From positions 1 to 44,572 of the IMG/VR virus record IMGVR_UViG_3300027763_002421: a DNA stretch of 44,572 nucleotides; one strand, 5' to 3'. The translations under genes were made by a program, and so were the position numbers. Origin of the DNA: a virus. This document shows positions 1 to 6,169 of the stretch, piece after piece. Numbering within the stretch: position 1 is the stretch's first letter; the number at the start of each line of letters is the position of its first letter. Below the pieces are notes generated by a model. That model saw nothing but the letters and a program-made list of their open reading frames with translations, did not search any database and was not told the origin of the DNA.

Positions 1-416
1 AGCATCCAGTGCCATCTTTGGTGCATATCCATTCTTTCTGCAAAGAAGTTTGCAAGTGCATGTTGTCTTCCTGCTGTAGCCATATCAACTGCATCCATAA
101 GTTTGGCAAGAACCATATCATTTGCCATAAGTAGATCAGCACACATCATCTTTGGATCAGATGATACATCTGGCTCTCCTACTTCATTTAATTGAATAAA
201 CCTTGACAATTTAAATGGAGCATATGTGTCTAGTTTACGAAGCCATTCAGCATATGTATCTGTTGCTTCATCGTAGTCTGTATAAATATTTTCAAAAAGT
301 TCATGGAATTGAACAAAATCATCGCCTTCTACATTCCAGTGATACCCATGAGCCTTCAGTTTAAGGGTAATATTATCTGCAAGCAGGACCTTAAGTATAT
401 TGATTAGTTCTTCCAT
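1..416 (-). CDS. dps: Dps-family ferritin-like protein (3' end beyond window)
   Basis: This is the first 138 residues of a Dps mini-ferritin, which oxidises and stores iron and often protects DNA from peroxide. The frame is open to the window edge, so roughly the last 15-25 residues are missing. The intersubunit ferroxidase ligands are all present with the spacing of the family: H26 and H38 (KAHGYHWNVEG ... FHELF), then D53 and E57. The helix with RMDMHQRWHWM matches the C-terminal Dps helix. The ATG has no Shine-Dalgarno sequence, but an extended -10 element ends 7 nt before it, so the mRNA is probably leaderless. It follows hsp20 on the same strand. Known for the family: iron/peroxide defence. 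Inferred: protection of phage or host DNA during infection. Confidence 0.93.
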   Translation of the reverse strand, partial: MEELINILKVLLADNITLKLKAHGYHWNVEGDDFVQFHELFENIYTDYDEATDTYAEWLRKLDTYAPFKLSRFIQLNEVGEPDVSSDPKMMCADLLMANDMVLAKLMDAVDMATAGRQHALANFFAERMDMHQRWHWM

Positions 417-423
417 GCTTATC

Positions 424-432
424 ATTATAACA
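424..432 (-). promoter_or_regulatory. Extended -10 promoter for dps, leaderless
   Basis: The minus strand reads TGTTATAAT, a perfect TATAAT with an extended-10 TGn. It is followed by exactly 7 nt and then the ATG of dps. Transcription would start at or next to the A of the start codon. No good -35 is seen. A second extended -10 (TGGTATAGT) lies at 468-476 and could give a transcript with a leader of about 45 nt. A weak hairpin (TGAGCA/TGCTCA arms, about 437-462) sits between the two. Confidence 0.55.
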
Positions 433-516
433 TAATAAATGAGCAGTTTTTTACAGTCATGCTCAGGACTATACCAGTTATTTAGTGTCGCTGTCTCCCC
501 CGACAATTTTATTATA

Positions 517-921
517 CTATTGAATTTCAATAGTTTTTGGTAGTTTGTCTTCTGGAATCTGCTTTTCAAGTTTGATATCTAAGATACCATCCTTAAACTC
601 AGCCCCAACAACTTCGACAAACTCAGGAAGGGTAAAGATATCAGTGAACTTACGAGCAGCAATGCCCTTGTGTAGATACTCTGCACCCTCTGGCAATTCA
701 GTATCCTGCTTCTCGCCCTTAATTGTAAGTTTGCGATTGTCTAGCGATACTGAAACATCATCCTTAGAAAATCCAGCCAAAGCAAATGAAAGAATATACT
801 CTGTATCATTTAGTTTGATTTGGTTATAAGGTGGATAGTTTGTTGTTGTTGTTACCTTCTGAAGATTTGAGAAGGTGTTGAAAAATGGATCATTAAAAAG
901 ATCCAGTGCTGTTTTTACCAT
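517..921 (-). CDS. hsp20: Small heat shock protein, Hsp20/alpha-crystallin family
   Basis: This 134-residue ATP-independent holdase chaperone has an alpha-crystallin domain over about residues 28-120. It shows the family pattern: LSFALAGFSKDDVSVSLDN, then LTIKGEK, an ARKFTDIFTLPEFV strand, and the hallmark FKDGILDIKLEK near the C terminus. It ends with a short tail carrying LPKTIEIQ, an I/L-x-I/V-like tail that usually docks on neighbouring subunits. A good Shine-Dalgarno (AAAGGGG) precedes the ATG. It is divergent from the oxygenase at 1033 and upstream of dps. Hsp20 genes are known in several large marine and freshwater phages. Here it probably assists folding of virion or host proteins late in infection. 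Confidence 0.95.
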   Translation of the reverse strand: MVKTALDLFNDPFFNTFSNLQKVTTTTNYPPYNQIKLNDTEYILSFALAGFSKDDVSVSLDNRKLTIKGEKQDTELPEGAEYLHKGIAARKFTDIFTLPEFVEVVGAEFKDGILDIKLEKQIPEDKLPKTIEIQ

Positions 922-979
922 GTTATTCCCCTTTCAAGCGAATAAGTTATTTTTACCCCCCGTTTGGGCAGGTATTTAT

Positions 980-985
980 ATTATA
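980..985 (-). promoter_or_regulatory. Possible -10 of hsp20 promoter
   Basis: TATAAT on the minus strand, about 60 nt upstream of the hsp20 start, with only a weak -35 (TTAATT, spacing 16). It overlaps the divergent promoter of the plus-strand oxygenase, so the two genes probably share a compact divergent control region between 922 and 1032. Confidence 0.35.
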
Positions 986-990
986 TCATA

Positions 991-999
991 TGCTATAAT
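991..999 (+). promoter_or_regulatory. Extended -10 promoter of the plus-strand oxygenase gene
   Basis: TGCTATAAT is a perfect TGn-TATAAT extended -10, 33 nt upstream of the ATG at 1033. A Shine-Dalgarno (AGAGGAG, 1021-1027) lies between. No strong -35 is present, as is usual for extended -10 promoters. Confidence 0.55.
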
Positions 1000-1032
1000 T
1001 GAATTAAGTTTTGATCTATCAGAGGAGAACAA

Positions 1033-1734
1033 ATGGATTCACGTAAACTTGAAAATGAAAAAAATAGCATTACAGAAAGCAGAAAGTTTAATAAATTTAA
1101 ATATACATTGCTTGCTCCTGGAGTACACATATATGATAATGTTTGGGATCAGGGAATGGATTTCATGAAGCAACTAGAAGACAAGGGGTCTTTTGTTAGA
1201 GAGGATTATATTGTTGACTCTGAAGGTAATAAGATTCCAAAAGAGGTTGGGAAGCGTGGAGTAAGCACATGGGTAAAAAGACATCAAGATCCTCAAGGTG
1301 CTGCACTTATTGCTAACGCTTTTGAGGAAGTTATAGACTCTTATTTATGGCATTATGATTTAGATCCAAAAAGTAGGGAAGAGTGGAGAATCAGCAAGTA
1401 CACTGATGGAGATTATTTTGGAATGCACCCTGATGACTCTTATGGAACTCCAAGAACAATATCCATGGTGTATTATCCAAACGATGATTACGAAGGTGGA
1501 GAACTTGAATTCATTCATTTTGGTGTAAAGGTTAAACCAAAAGCAAATCAACTTATAATATTCCCATCTTCATATATTTACGAACATAGGATAACCGATA
1601 TTGGTGCTGGAAATCCAAGATACACAATCGTGTCTTTTCTTTCAAATATAACACAAAAAGAAAGAAACGAAAGACTTAAAGATCTTCCAAATCCTTATAA
1701 AACAGATTTAAAGTATATCTCAGAAATTAAATAA
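1033..1734 (+). CDS. 2OG-Fe(II) dioxygenase, prolyl-4-hydroxylase-like
   Basis: This 233-residue protein has the double-stranded beta-helix signature of 2-oxoglutarate/Fe(II) dioxygenases. The iron ligands are H132 and D134 (GMHPDDS) and H185 (YEHRI), and the 2OG-binding arginine is R196 (PRYTIVSFL). The segment YPNDDYEGGELEFIHFG is typical of the P4H-like subgroup. The substrate is unknown. It is the only gene on the plus strand. It has its own extended -10 promoter and Shine-Dalgarno and ends at a shared bidirectional terminator, so it behaves as an independent cassette. Its core resembles the 11574-12242 protein (both have NDDYEGGE(L/I)EF), which suggests recent common origin within the phage pool. 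Confidence 0.9.
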   Translation: MDSRKLENEKNSITESRKFNKFKYTLLAPGVHIYDNVWDQGMDFMKQLEDKGSFVREDYIVDSEGNKIPKEVGKRGVSTWVKRHQDPQGAALIANAFEEVIDSYLWHYDLDPKSREEWRISKYTDGDYFGMHPDDSYGTPRTISMVYYPNDDYEGGELEFIHFGVKVKPKANQLIIFPSSYIYEHRITDIGAGNPRYTIVSFLSNITQKERNERLKDLPNPYKTDLKYISEIK

Positions 1735-1772
1735 AAAATAGGCTAAGAGTTTTTATTCTCCTAGCCTATTTT
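1735..1772. terminator. Bidirectional intrinsic terminator
   Basis: Eleven-base arms (AAAATAGGCTA and its complement), extended by a GAG/CTC pairing after one mismatch, enclose an 8-nt T-rich loop. T-rich tracts follow on both strands. It starts directly after the stop of the plus-strand oxygenase and lies 10 nt beyond the stop of the minus-strand gene 1782-2066, so it ends both convergent transcripts. Confidence 0.85.
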
Positions 1773-1781
1773 ATTTTTATA

Positions 1782-2066
1782 TTACTTCTTTGGTGCAGCC
1801 TTCTTTGCTGCTGTTTTCTTACGGGCTGGAGCCTTCTTAACAGTTGCCTTCTTTACTGCAGCATCTACTTCTGCTACTTCTGGAAGACGACCAAATGCTG
1901 TGTCATTTGGATTAACTGCTCTCAATGCTACTGGTGCGATTGCAGCAACCAATGAGTATGCAAGAGTCTTTGGATCAGTTACGCCAGACATGTATAGTGC
2001 AAGTGCTGCACCCAGTACTGATCGTCCGTATGATGCCAAGATGGCCTTAGTTTGTTCTGTATTCAT
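1782..2066 (-). CDS. Small membrane protein with Lys/Ala-rich tail, holin candidate
   Basis: This 94-residue protein has two hydrophobic segments (about 15-30 and 36-52) separated by a short turn with SGVTDPKT. After about residue 68 comes a basic tail rich in lysine and alanine, with repeated KKA/KKAP motifs like a histone H1 tail. Two short membrane helices plus a charged C terminus is the layout of many actinophage holins, which permeabilise the membrane for the endolysin. A strong Shine-Dalgarno (AGGAGGAA) precedes the ATG. It is the last gene of the minus-strand unit before the terminator. The endolysin is about 7 kb upstream, so the holin role is an inference. A membrane-tethered DNA-binding tail is an alternative. 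Confidence 0.6.
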   Translation of the reverse strand: MNTEQTKAILASYGRSVLGAALALYMSGVTDPKTLAYSLVAAIAPVALRAVNPNDTAFGRLPEVAEVDAAVKKATVKKAPARKKTAAKKAAPKK

Positions 2067-2076
2067 TTTATTCCTC

Positions 2077-2235
2077 CTAGGATATAATCTGTGTTAGTAT
2101 TGTTGCACCAAGCCAAATACCAATAATTCCTGCGAGTCCCGCAAAAACTGGTGGTGCTGGCACTGGCAATTTGAATGCTGCGAACACGGCACCGCACCCA
2201 AAACCTGTTATTGTTGATAAAATAATGTCTTTCAT
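2077..2235 (-). CDS. XapX-domain small membrane protein
   Basis: This 52-residue protein consists almost wholly of two transmembrane helices joined by the motif KLPVPAPPVFAGLAGIIGIW. That motif is the signature of the XapX family, named for its position between xanthine-utilisation genes in other bacteria. The biochemical role of the family is unknown. The start overlaps the previous stop (TAATG) and the stop lies 11 nt before the start of the holin candidate, so translation is probably coupled. Presence in a phage is unusual. Confidence 0.8.
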   Translation of the reverse strand: MKDIILSTITGFGCGAVFAAFKLPVPAPPVFAGLAGIIGIWLGATILTQIIS

Positions 2236-2621
2236 TAATCTTCCTTTGGTAGTAATTGCTTTAACTGGTCATAAGAATCAGCAATCTTTTTCATAGAGTA
2301 ATAGTTTGGACCCATTGCAGTAAGATCGCTATATTCCTTAAAATATTTAATTTCTGGCTCAATATCATTAATAAACTTGTTTAGGCCACTCTGAACTTCT
2401 TCTATGTATTTAAATGCATCTTGTCTTGAACCTTCAACAAAGTTTAAAAAAGATTTACTATTTTCAATTTGCATTCTATCAAGAATTATTGTTCTATCTA
2501 AATTTGATTGAGTTAGTTCATTTTTTGTTTTTATTAATTTAAATCTTGTTATAAACAATTGAAAAATTAAAAAAATAAAAACAGAAATAAATACAGTAAA
2601 AACAATATAATCAAAAATCAT
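2235..2621 (-). CDS. Membrane-anchored coiled-coil protein, unknown
   Basis: The 128-residue product has one N-terminal transmembrane segment (about 4-24, IVFTVFISVFIFLIFQLF). A polar helical region rich in K, E, N and Q follows, predicted from its heptad-like pattern to be coiled. This is an N-in or N-out anchored rod of the spanin or membrane-scaffold type, but no spanin motif can be recognised and the presumed host has no classical outer membrane. It overlaps both neighbours by 1-4 nt. No family is recognised. Confidence 0.6.
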   Translation of the reverse strand: MIFDYIVFTVFISVFIFLIFQLFITRFKLIKTKNELTQSNLDRTIILDRMQIENSKSFLNFVEGSRQDAFKYIEEVQSGLNKFINDIEPEIKYFKEYSDLTAMGPNYYSMKKIADSYDQLKQLLPKED

Positions 2622-2854
2622 AGTTCTTTTCCTCCCTCTCTCACAAGTAGTACTATTGCACCATTATCCTCTAAGGCTTTTTTTACACGAATCATATATT
2701 CTACGGCAGCAACACGATCTTCAACTGTTAGCCTCATAAACTGTGGCTCACTGGCTTTTACAGTAATAAAATTATCATTATCAACCAAAGTAACATTAAA
2801 GTTTTTAGGTGCATGAATGGAGCGAAATGCTCTTTTCATTTGATCTGTATACAC
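2618..2854 (-). CDS. Conserved-looking small protein, unknown function
   Basis: This 78-residue soluble alpha/beta protein contains a strand-rich stretch (NVTLVDNDNFITVKASEPQF), then a helix (VEDRVAAVEYMIRVKKALED) and a final strand (AIVLLVRE). Its start overlaps the stop of the DUF2061 gene, and its stop overlaps the next start by 4 nt (ATGA). No catalytic motif or known family is recognised. The ordered composition and tight coupling support a real gene. Confidence 0.6.
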   Translation of the reverse strand: MYTDQMKRAFRSIHAPKNFNVTLVDNDNFITVKASEPQFMRLTVEDRVAAVEYMIRVKKALEDNGAIVLLVREGGKEL

Positions 2855-3057
2855 TACTTTCTACCCCAAGAAATTTTATCCCAAATTCTTTCATGCCAGT
2901 AATAAATTGCTACCTTAACAATTGTCTCCCAAAAAGCAATAAGTGCAGACAAACTGCCCTTACCAGTAATAGCATACGCAACAACAAATGATGACAGCGT
3001 ACCAAATACACGATAACTTAAAGATTTTGTAAATGATCTTTGCTTAGTTACTTTCAT
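2854..3057 (-). CDS. DUF2061 small membrane protein
   Basis: This 67-residue protein has the DUF2061 layout: a basic N terminus with R-S-x-x-K-S-x-S-Y-R, a hydrophobic helix, a second segment with FWETIVKVAIYYWHERIW, and a basic end. The YxxHERIWxK motif is the family signature. Known: an uncharacterised bacterial membrane protein family. A second copy lies at 8452-8652. Role in the phage unknown. Confidence 0.82.
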   Translation of the reverse strand: MKVTKQRSFTKSLSYRVFGTLSSFVVAYAITGKGSLSALIAFWETIVKVAIYYWHERIWDKISWGRK

Positions 3058-3160
3058 CTTTATCCTTAAAGTAGAGTTTTGCTTCTTTATCTGCTAAGTC
3101 ATTATTTAAAAAGAAATTAAATACCCATTTGCTTGCGTTTTTCAGTAGCCGAAATAGCAT
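3044..3160 (-). CDS. Possible 38-residue protein filling a gene junction
   Basis: An ATG-initiated frame overlaps the last 44 nt of the kinase/nucleotidyltransferase gene and the first 14 nt of the DUF2061 gene, spanning the gap between them exactly. The product begins with a hydrophobic/basic helix (MLFRLLKNASKWVFNFF) and ends in a charged segment with LADKEAKLYFKDKDE. A G-rich stretch precedes the ATG. The bridging position suggests translational coupling, but a chance frame of this length cannot be excluded. Confidence 0.4.
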   Translation of the reverse strand: MLFRLLKNASKWVFNFFLNNDLADKEAKLYFKDKDESN

Positions 3161-3884
3161 GAATGTCCGCCCCCAAATCTACTTGTTCAATCTTATACCC
3201 TACATCACGACCATATACGATATTAGTAATGTTAGGAACCTTGACAACATTTGCTGTAGGCATATCCTTATGGATATAATCACGAACTTGTTCAAAGTGC
3301 AAAGGATCTTTCTCTGACATTCCAACTGTATGTCTTACACCAATTACAACCTGGGTATTGCGCTTTGCAGCCTCATCATATAGTGCACGGTGGCCTTCAT
3401 GCCATGGTTGGTAACGACCTAACAAAAGAACTGTGTTCTCTTTCCAGTCAAACATTCCAAATTTACGAATAACTGTAATTGCTCTTGTTGGAATCGCATC
3501 TTCATAATCATCACCAGTATTAACTATTCTATGATCATAGTGTTCTGGATCTTCCCATAACTTATTTGTATCTTCAAAACGACCTTCTTGAATGGTATCC
3601 ATCCACACAACAACATCTGCCTCACCAAAAGCCTCACGAGTTTCTTTTGTTGGACAAACAAAGTCAACAATAACTGGCTTGTCTTGAATCTTTTCAAGAA
3701 GTCTGGCAAGTTCTCCCATTCTTCGTGCTTGCTCAATTCTGTCTTCTGGGCTAAACCCCAAATCTTTATTTAAACCAGCCCGTACCTGGTCAGCATTAAC
3801 ATGTATGCCGTTTGTTCTTTCTTTAACTGCATCTGCAATTGTTGTCTTGCCTGAGCCTGGTAGCCCAATAAACTGAATGATCAT
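3117..3884 (-). CDS. Fusion: adenylylsulfate kinase-like plus nucleotidyltransferase domain
   Basis: This 255-residue two-domain enzyme starts with a CysC/APS-kinase-like P-loop domain: GLPGSGKT at 7-14, then NADQVRAGLNKDLGFSPEDR, a near-consensus APS-kinase segment. The C-terminal domain (from about 150) belongs to the HxGH nucleotidyltransferase superfamily, with GRYQPWHEGH at 156-165 and ISATEKRK near 245. Such domains transfer NMP or CMP, as in NMN adenylyltransferase. The ATG at 3884 is preferred because it overlaps the previous stop (ATGA); a longer frame would run into the upstream gene. Together with the PnuC-like protein just upstream it resembles the PnuC/NadR pairing of NAD salvage, although the kinase half looks like CysC rather than NadR. 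Substrate uncertain. Confidence 0.85.
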   Translation of the reverse strand: MIIQFIGLPGSGKTTIADAVKERTNGIHVNADQVRAGLNKDLGFSPEDRIEQARRMGELARLLEKIQDKPVIVDFVCPTKETREAFGEADVVVWMDTIQEGRFEDTNKLWEDPEHYDHRIVNTGDDYEDAIPTRAITVIRKFGMFDWKENTVLLLGRYQPWHEGHRALYDEAAKRNTQVVIGVRHTVGMSEKDPLHFEQVRDYIHKDMPTANVVKVPNITNIVYGRDVGYKIEQVDLGADIHAISATEKRKQMGI

Positions 3885-4090
3885 TCTTCTTTTCTCCAAT
3901 GTATGTAAGATCTTATGTATATTGTAGCATAAGCAATAGCCATGGCGATGAAGCCATACTGTTTGGTAGATAACCCATAGGCAATCCATAATACTTCATT
4001 AACACAAAGAATTAGCCAACCCCATATTGTTTTTTGGCCAACTAAAAAAATTCCACAAATACCTATTATTGCTAATATCCATGACCACAT
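3881..4090 (-). CDS. Small PnuC-like membrane protein
   Basis: The 69-residue protein is nearly all membrane helix: WSWILAIIGICGIFLVG, then a WGWLILCVNEVLWIAYG segment and a third helix ending in a basic tail. The pattern (W at the start, a loop, WGW, then N-x-x-L-W-x-x-Y-G) resembles one repeat of PnuC nicotinamide-riboside transporters. At 69 residues it is about one third of that length, so it would have to oligomerise. Its stop overlaps the start of the kinase/nucleotidyltransferase gene, which fits a vitamin or nucleotide salvage pair. Assignment to PnuC is tentative. Confidence 0.5.
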   Translation of the reverse strand: MWSWILAIIGICGIFLVGQKTIWGWLILCVNEVLWIAYGLSTKQYGFIAMAIAYATIYIRSYIHWRKEE

Positions 4091-4091
4091 A

Positions 4092-4376
4092 TTATTGATC
4101 CATAGTTAAATATTGCCAGGTATTGGCCCAGTCTTGTTTTTCTTTATGAGAATTAAACTCTTTTGAAATAATACCGTTTTCTAAATATATACCGCCCCAT
4201 ACTCCCCACTCTTTACCAGAAATACCATGTGCAAAGCAAGTTTTTGAAACAGGGCAACTAGAACACAACCTGTCTATTGCTAACCTTAAATCAACTTCAT
4301 CTTCATATTTTTCAAAAAATATATTTGTGTCATATTCAAAACAAGAGCCATCATCTTTCCATGCATGTCTATTCAT
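4092..4376 (-). CDS. whiB: WhiB-family Fe-S transcriptional regulator
   Basis: This 94-residue protein has the four cluster-binding cysteines of the WhiB-like family, C12, C38, C41 and C47 (CxxC plus a third at x5), followed by the GVWGG turn at 58-62. WhiB-like proteins bind a [4Fe-4S] cluster and partner sigma factors. They occur only in actinobacteria and their phages, so this gene is the strongest host marker in the window. The long basic helix expected after GVWGG for DNA binding is replaced by a mainly polar tail (LENGIISKEFNSHKEKQDW), so it may act by competition for the sigma factor. Confidence 0.95.
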   Translation of the reverse strand: MNRHAWKDDGSCFEYDTNIFFEKYEDEVDLRLAIDRLCSSCPVSKTCFAHGISGKEWGVWGGIYLENGIISKEFNSHKEKQDWANTWQYLTMDQ

Positions 4377-4378
4377 TT

Positions 4379-4588
4379 TTACCTAACAAACTTGTCTGGT
4401 ATATCCCAGCCATCTCTGTTTGGTTCAAATCTTTTTGAAATGCTCCACTTTCCATCAAAGTATTTACCATTTTTAGCAGTCCTTGCACTATCTGCAGGAT
4501 GCATGCTAACAACTGTCCACCCATCCCAAGTAAGAAACTTGTTGTTCTTTACTATGGTTTCCATCTTTTCTAGTTCTGTAATTTTCAT
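4379..4588 (-). CDS. Small hypothetical protein
   Basis: The product is 69 residues. The ATG at 4588 is preferred over upstream starts because it follows an AAAAGGA Shine-Dalgarno and avoids overlap with the previous gene. It has an N-terminal helix (MKITELEKMETIVKN) and then a Trp/Gly-rich beta-like part (TWDGWTVVSMHPAD, GKWSISKRFEPNRDGWDIP). No family is recognised. It stops 2 nt before whiB and is probably co-transcribed with it. Confidence 0.6.
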   Translation of the reverse strand: MKITELEKMETIVKNNKFLTWDGWTVVSMHPADSARTAKNGKYFDGKWSISKRFEPNRDGWDIPDKFVR

Positions 4589-4598
4589 ATTTATCCTT

Positions 4599-4949
4599 TT
4601 AGTAGTTGAATATTCCTGTTTCAATATTTTTTTCTTGTGCTTCATATACTAGTTTTGTCTTTTGCTCATTTGGCTTTGACAAAAAAGCAAAATAGTTAAA
4701 CTCTTCAAAATTTTCACTTATCCAAGATGGTGCAACTTTATACATCTTAATCTTTTTACCACGAGATTTCATGCTTCGTTCAGATAGATTTACAAACTCA
4801 CTTACCATTGCGTTAATGTTTGCTGGCCCAGCAGAATAAATATAAAAGTGTTCATCTTGATCTGTAAGATTTGAAAGAGCAACACCAATTGCTCTAAGGA
4901 AAACCTTGTAGTCTTCAAAACTACTGGTTCCTTGTACTCCCACTATCAT
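4599..4949 (-). CDS. SLOG/DUF2493-like nucleotide-binding protein
   Basis: The 116-residue protein starts with a Rossmann-like strand and loop, MIVGVQGTSSFEDY. The loop matches the GxRxFxDY-type start of the DUF2493/YspA branch of the SLOG superfamily. A second strand with IYSAGPANINAMVSEF matches the family's GGAxGADxLA loop, and PSWISENF matches the following PxW motif. SLOG proteins bind or process nucleotides and ligands. The ligand here is unknown. It overlaps the upstream gene by 29 nt. Confidence 0.6.
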   Translation of the reverse strand: MIVGVQGTSSFEDYKVFLRAIGVALSNLTDQDEHFYIYSAGPANINAMVSEFVNLSERSMKSRGKKIKMYKVAPSWISENFEEFNYFAFLSKPNEQKTKLVYEAQEKNIETGIFNY

Positions 4950-5349
4950 TGTCTAACCCTTCTCTAAGTTTATCCATTATAAACAACATCTTATCTAATT
5001 GTATACTATCCATGCCTATTGTGTCAACTGTAGTTGTGGTGTCTGGATCTATTAAATTGTTTACCATTTCCGCTTTGTAAAACTGATTTTCTTTAATCCA
5101 ATAAGCATAGTTGTCAAGTATAATTATCTTAACATTGATCTTTCTTTCATAATCAAGTGATTGAGTATTTTTTATTTTTTTTATATTTGACATATCTGGC
5201 AAAAGCGGTTTGATGTGCATAAAAATATGGCTTTGACTATACTTAACATTATTTTTATTTATGTTATTTTTATTTATACTATTTTTAAATAACATGCTAA
5301 AAAATATTAGTAAGGCAAAAGTAGTAAAAGATCCAAGTAGGTATTCCAT
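4921..5349 (-). CDS. Single-pass membrane protein, unknown
   Basis: The 142-residue product has a hydrophobic N terminus (about 2-22), then a low-complexity Asn/Lys stretch encoded by a short AT-rich repeat (INKNNINKNN). The remainder is soluble alpha/beta and includes the strand INVKIIILDNYAYWIKENQF. It overlaps the following SLOG gene by 29 nt, so the two are probably translated together. No family is recognised. Confidence 0.55.
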   Translation of the reverse strand: MEYLLGSFTTFALLIFFSMLFKNSINKNNINKNNVKYSQSHIFMHIKPLLPDMSNIKKIKNTQSLDYERKINVKIIILDNYAYWIKENQFYKAEMVNNLIDPDTTTTVDTIGMDSIQLDKMLFIMDKLREGLDNDSGSTRNQ

Positions 5350-5370
5350 TTTTCTCCTAAATACATTATA

Positions 5371-5712
5371 CTACTTTTTTGATTTTAAAAATTTTATAAT
5401 CTCTTTAAGAGTTAACCTATTACTTGTTTTTAAGTTTTGAATCTCCGCATCATTCAATGCTTTTTCTGTAATACTGACGATTGGATTTTTTTCAGTAATA
5501 TCCATCTCAATAAAACCATATTCCCATAACTCCATCATTTCCTGAGTAAAATATAGATTTGACTCATTATGTAATTCTGGAGAAAAATGTTTAAGTTTAT
5601 CTGTAAACCTATATAGAACTTCTCCAGATTCTTGATCTATTCCAGAAAACTCTAGACTTCCATTTAAGATTAGTTCTTCCATAAAACTGTCTTCGCTCAA
5701 ATCTAACCCCAA
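5371..5712 (-). CDS. Unknown protein, paralogue of the 5948-6169 product
   Basis: The frame gives 113 residues from a TTG at 5712. An ATG at 5682 is an alternative start, giving 103. Residues 11-75 share a pattern with the gene two positions upstream: L-x-x-G, then I-D-x-x-x-G-E-x-L-Y, T-D-K-L-K, P-E-L and a final M-x-E-L-x-x-x-G. This copy has a C-terminal extension of about 40 residues. The motif resembles a small winged or helical domain but I cannot name it. The thioredoxin gene lies between the two copies. Confidence 0.55.
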   Translation of the reverse strand: MGLDLSEDSFMEELILNGSLEFSGIDQESGEVLYRFTDKLKHFSPELHNESNLYFTQEMMELWEYGFIEMDITEKNPIVSITEKALNDAEIQNLKTSNRLTLKEIIKFLKSKK

Positions 5713-5948
5713 AAATCTAAAAGTTGTTGTTTGTTTTTTGCACCATTCATTCTTGAAACTTCTTGGCTGTCTTTAAATAATATAAAAGTTGGAATACTTT
5801 TAACTTCTAAATCTTTAACAAGTTGACCCTCAAGATCGGCATCAACAAACTTAATGTTGTACCCTTCCTTAATTAATTCTTCTGCAAATGGCTTTGTTCT
5901 TGCACATGGATTGCACCAATCTGCTGTAAAGTAAAGAATATGCTTCAT
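5703..5948 (-). CDS. Thioredoxin/glutaredoxin-like protein
   Basis: This 81-residue dithiol oxidoreductase has the active site WCNPC near the N terminus and the conserved cis-proline segment SIPTFILF. At 81 residues it is shorter than a thioredoxin (about 105) and similar to phage glutaredoxin/thioredoxin hybrids. The ATG at 5948 is chosen because it overlaps the previous stop (TAATG) and follows GGAAAA; an in-frame start at 5963 adds five residues. Likely role: electron donor to reductases or redox control during infection. Confidence 0.9.
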   Translation of the reverse strand: MKHILYFTADWCNPCARTKPFAEELIKEGYNIKFVDADLEGQLVKDLEVKSIPTFILFKDSQEVSRMNGAKNKQQLLDFWG

Positions 5949-6169
5949 TATCTTATTTTCCATTTCATTGTTTTGGGACCAAGATCAATTAGTTCAAACA
6001 TGTGATGCTCATATTGATCCTTTAGATCTTCATAAAGTTCTGGATTTACCAACTTTAGTTTATCCGTAACAGAGTATAACATTTCGCCATTTGCATCGAT
6101 GCTATGCATTGATATGGCACCTTGATTTAGCAAATGCTCTACCATGGCTTCTGTTTTAGGATTAATCAC
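5948..6169 (-). CDS. Unknown small protein, paralogue of the 5371-5712 product
   Basis: This 73-residue protein contains NQGAISMHSIDANGEMLYSV, TDKLK and NPELYEDL, then a helix with MFELIDLG. The order of these motifs matches the protein at 5371-5712, so the two are paralogues that flank the thioredoxin gene. It overlaps the nuclease gene upstream by 4 nt and the thioredoxin start by 1 nt. Function unknown. Confidence 0.6.
   Translation of the reverse strand: MINPKTEAMVEHLLNQGAISMHSIDANGEMLYSVTDKLKLVNPELYEDLKDQYEHHMFELIDLGPKTMKWKIR

Noticed and set aside
437-462. AAAAAACTG motif next to a small hairpin, recalling a preQ1 riboswitch
   Set aside because: The required first stem and loop pairing cannot be drawn, and the following gene (dps) is not a queuosine gene.
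545-829. Plus-strand frame opposite hsp20
   Set aside because: It is the antisense shadow of a well-supported Hsp20 gene and has no ribosome site or recognisable motif.
3885-3989. 35-residue N-terminal extension of the kinase/nucleotidyltransferase
   Set aside because: It lies entirely in the PnuC-like gene, whereas the ATG at 3884 is coupled to that gene's stop and starts right before the P-loop.
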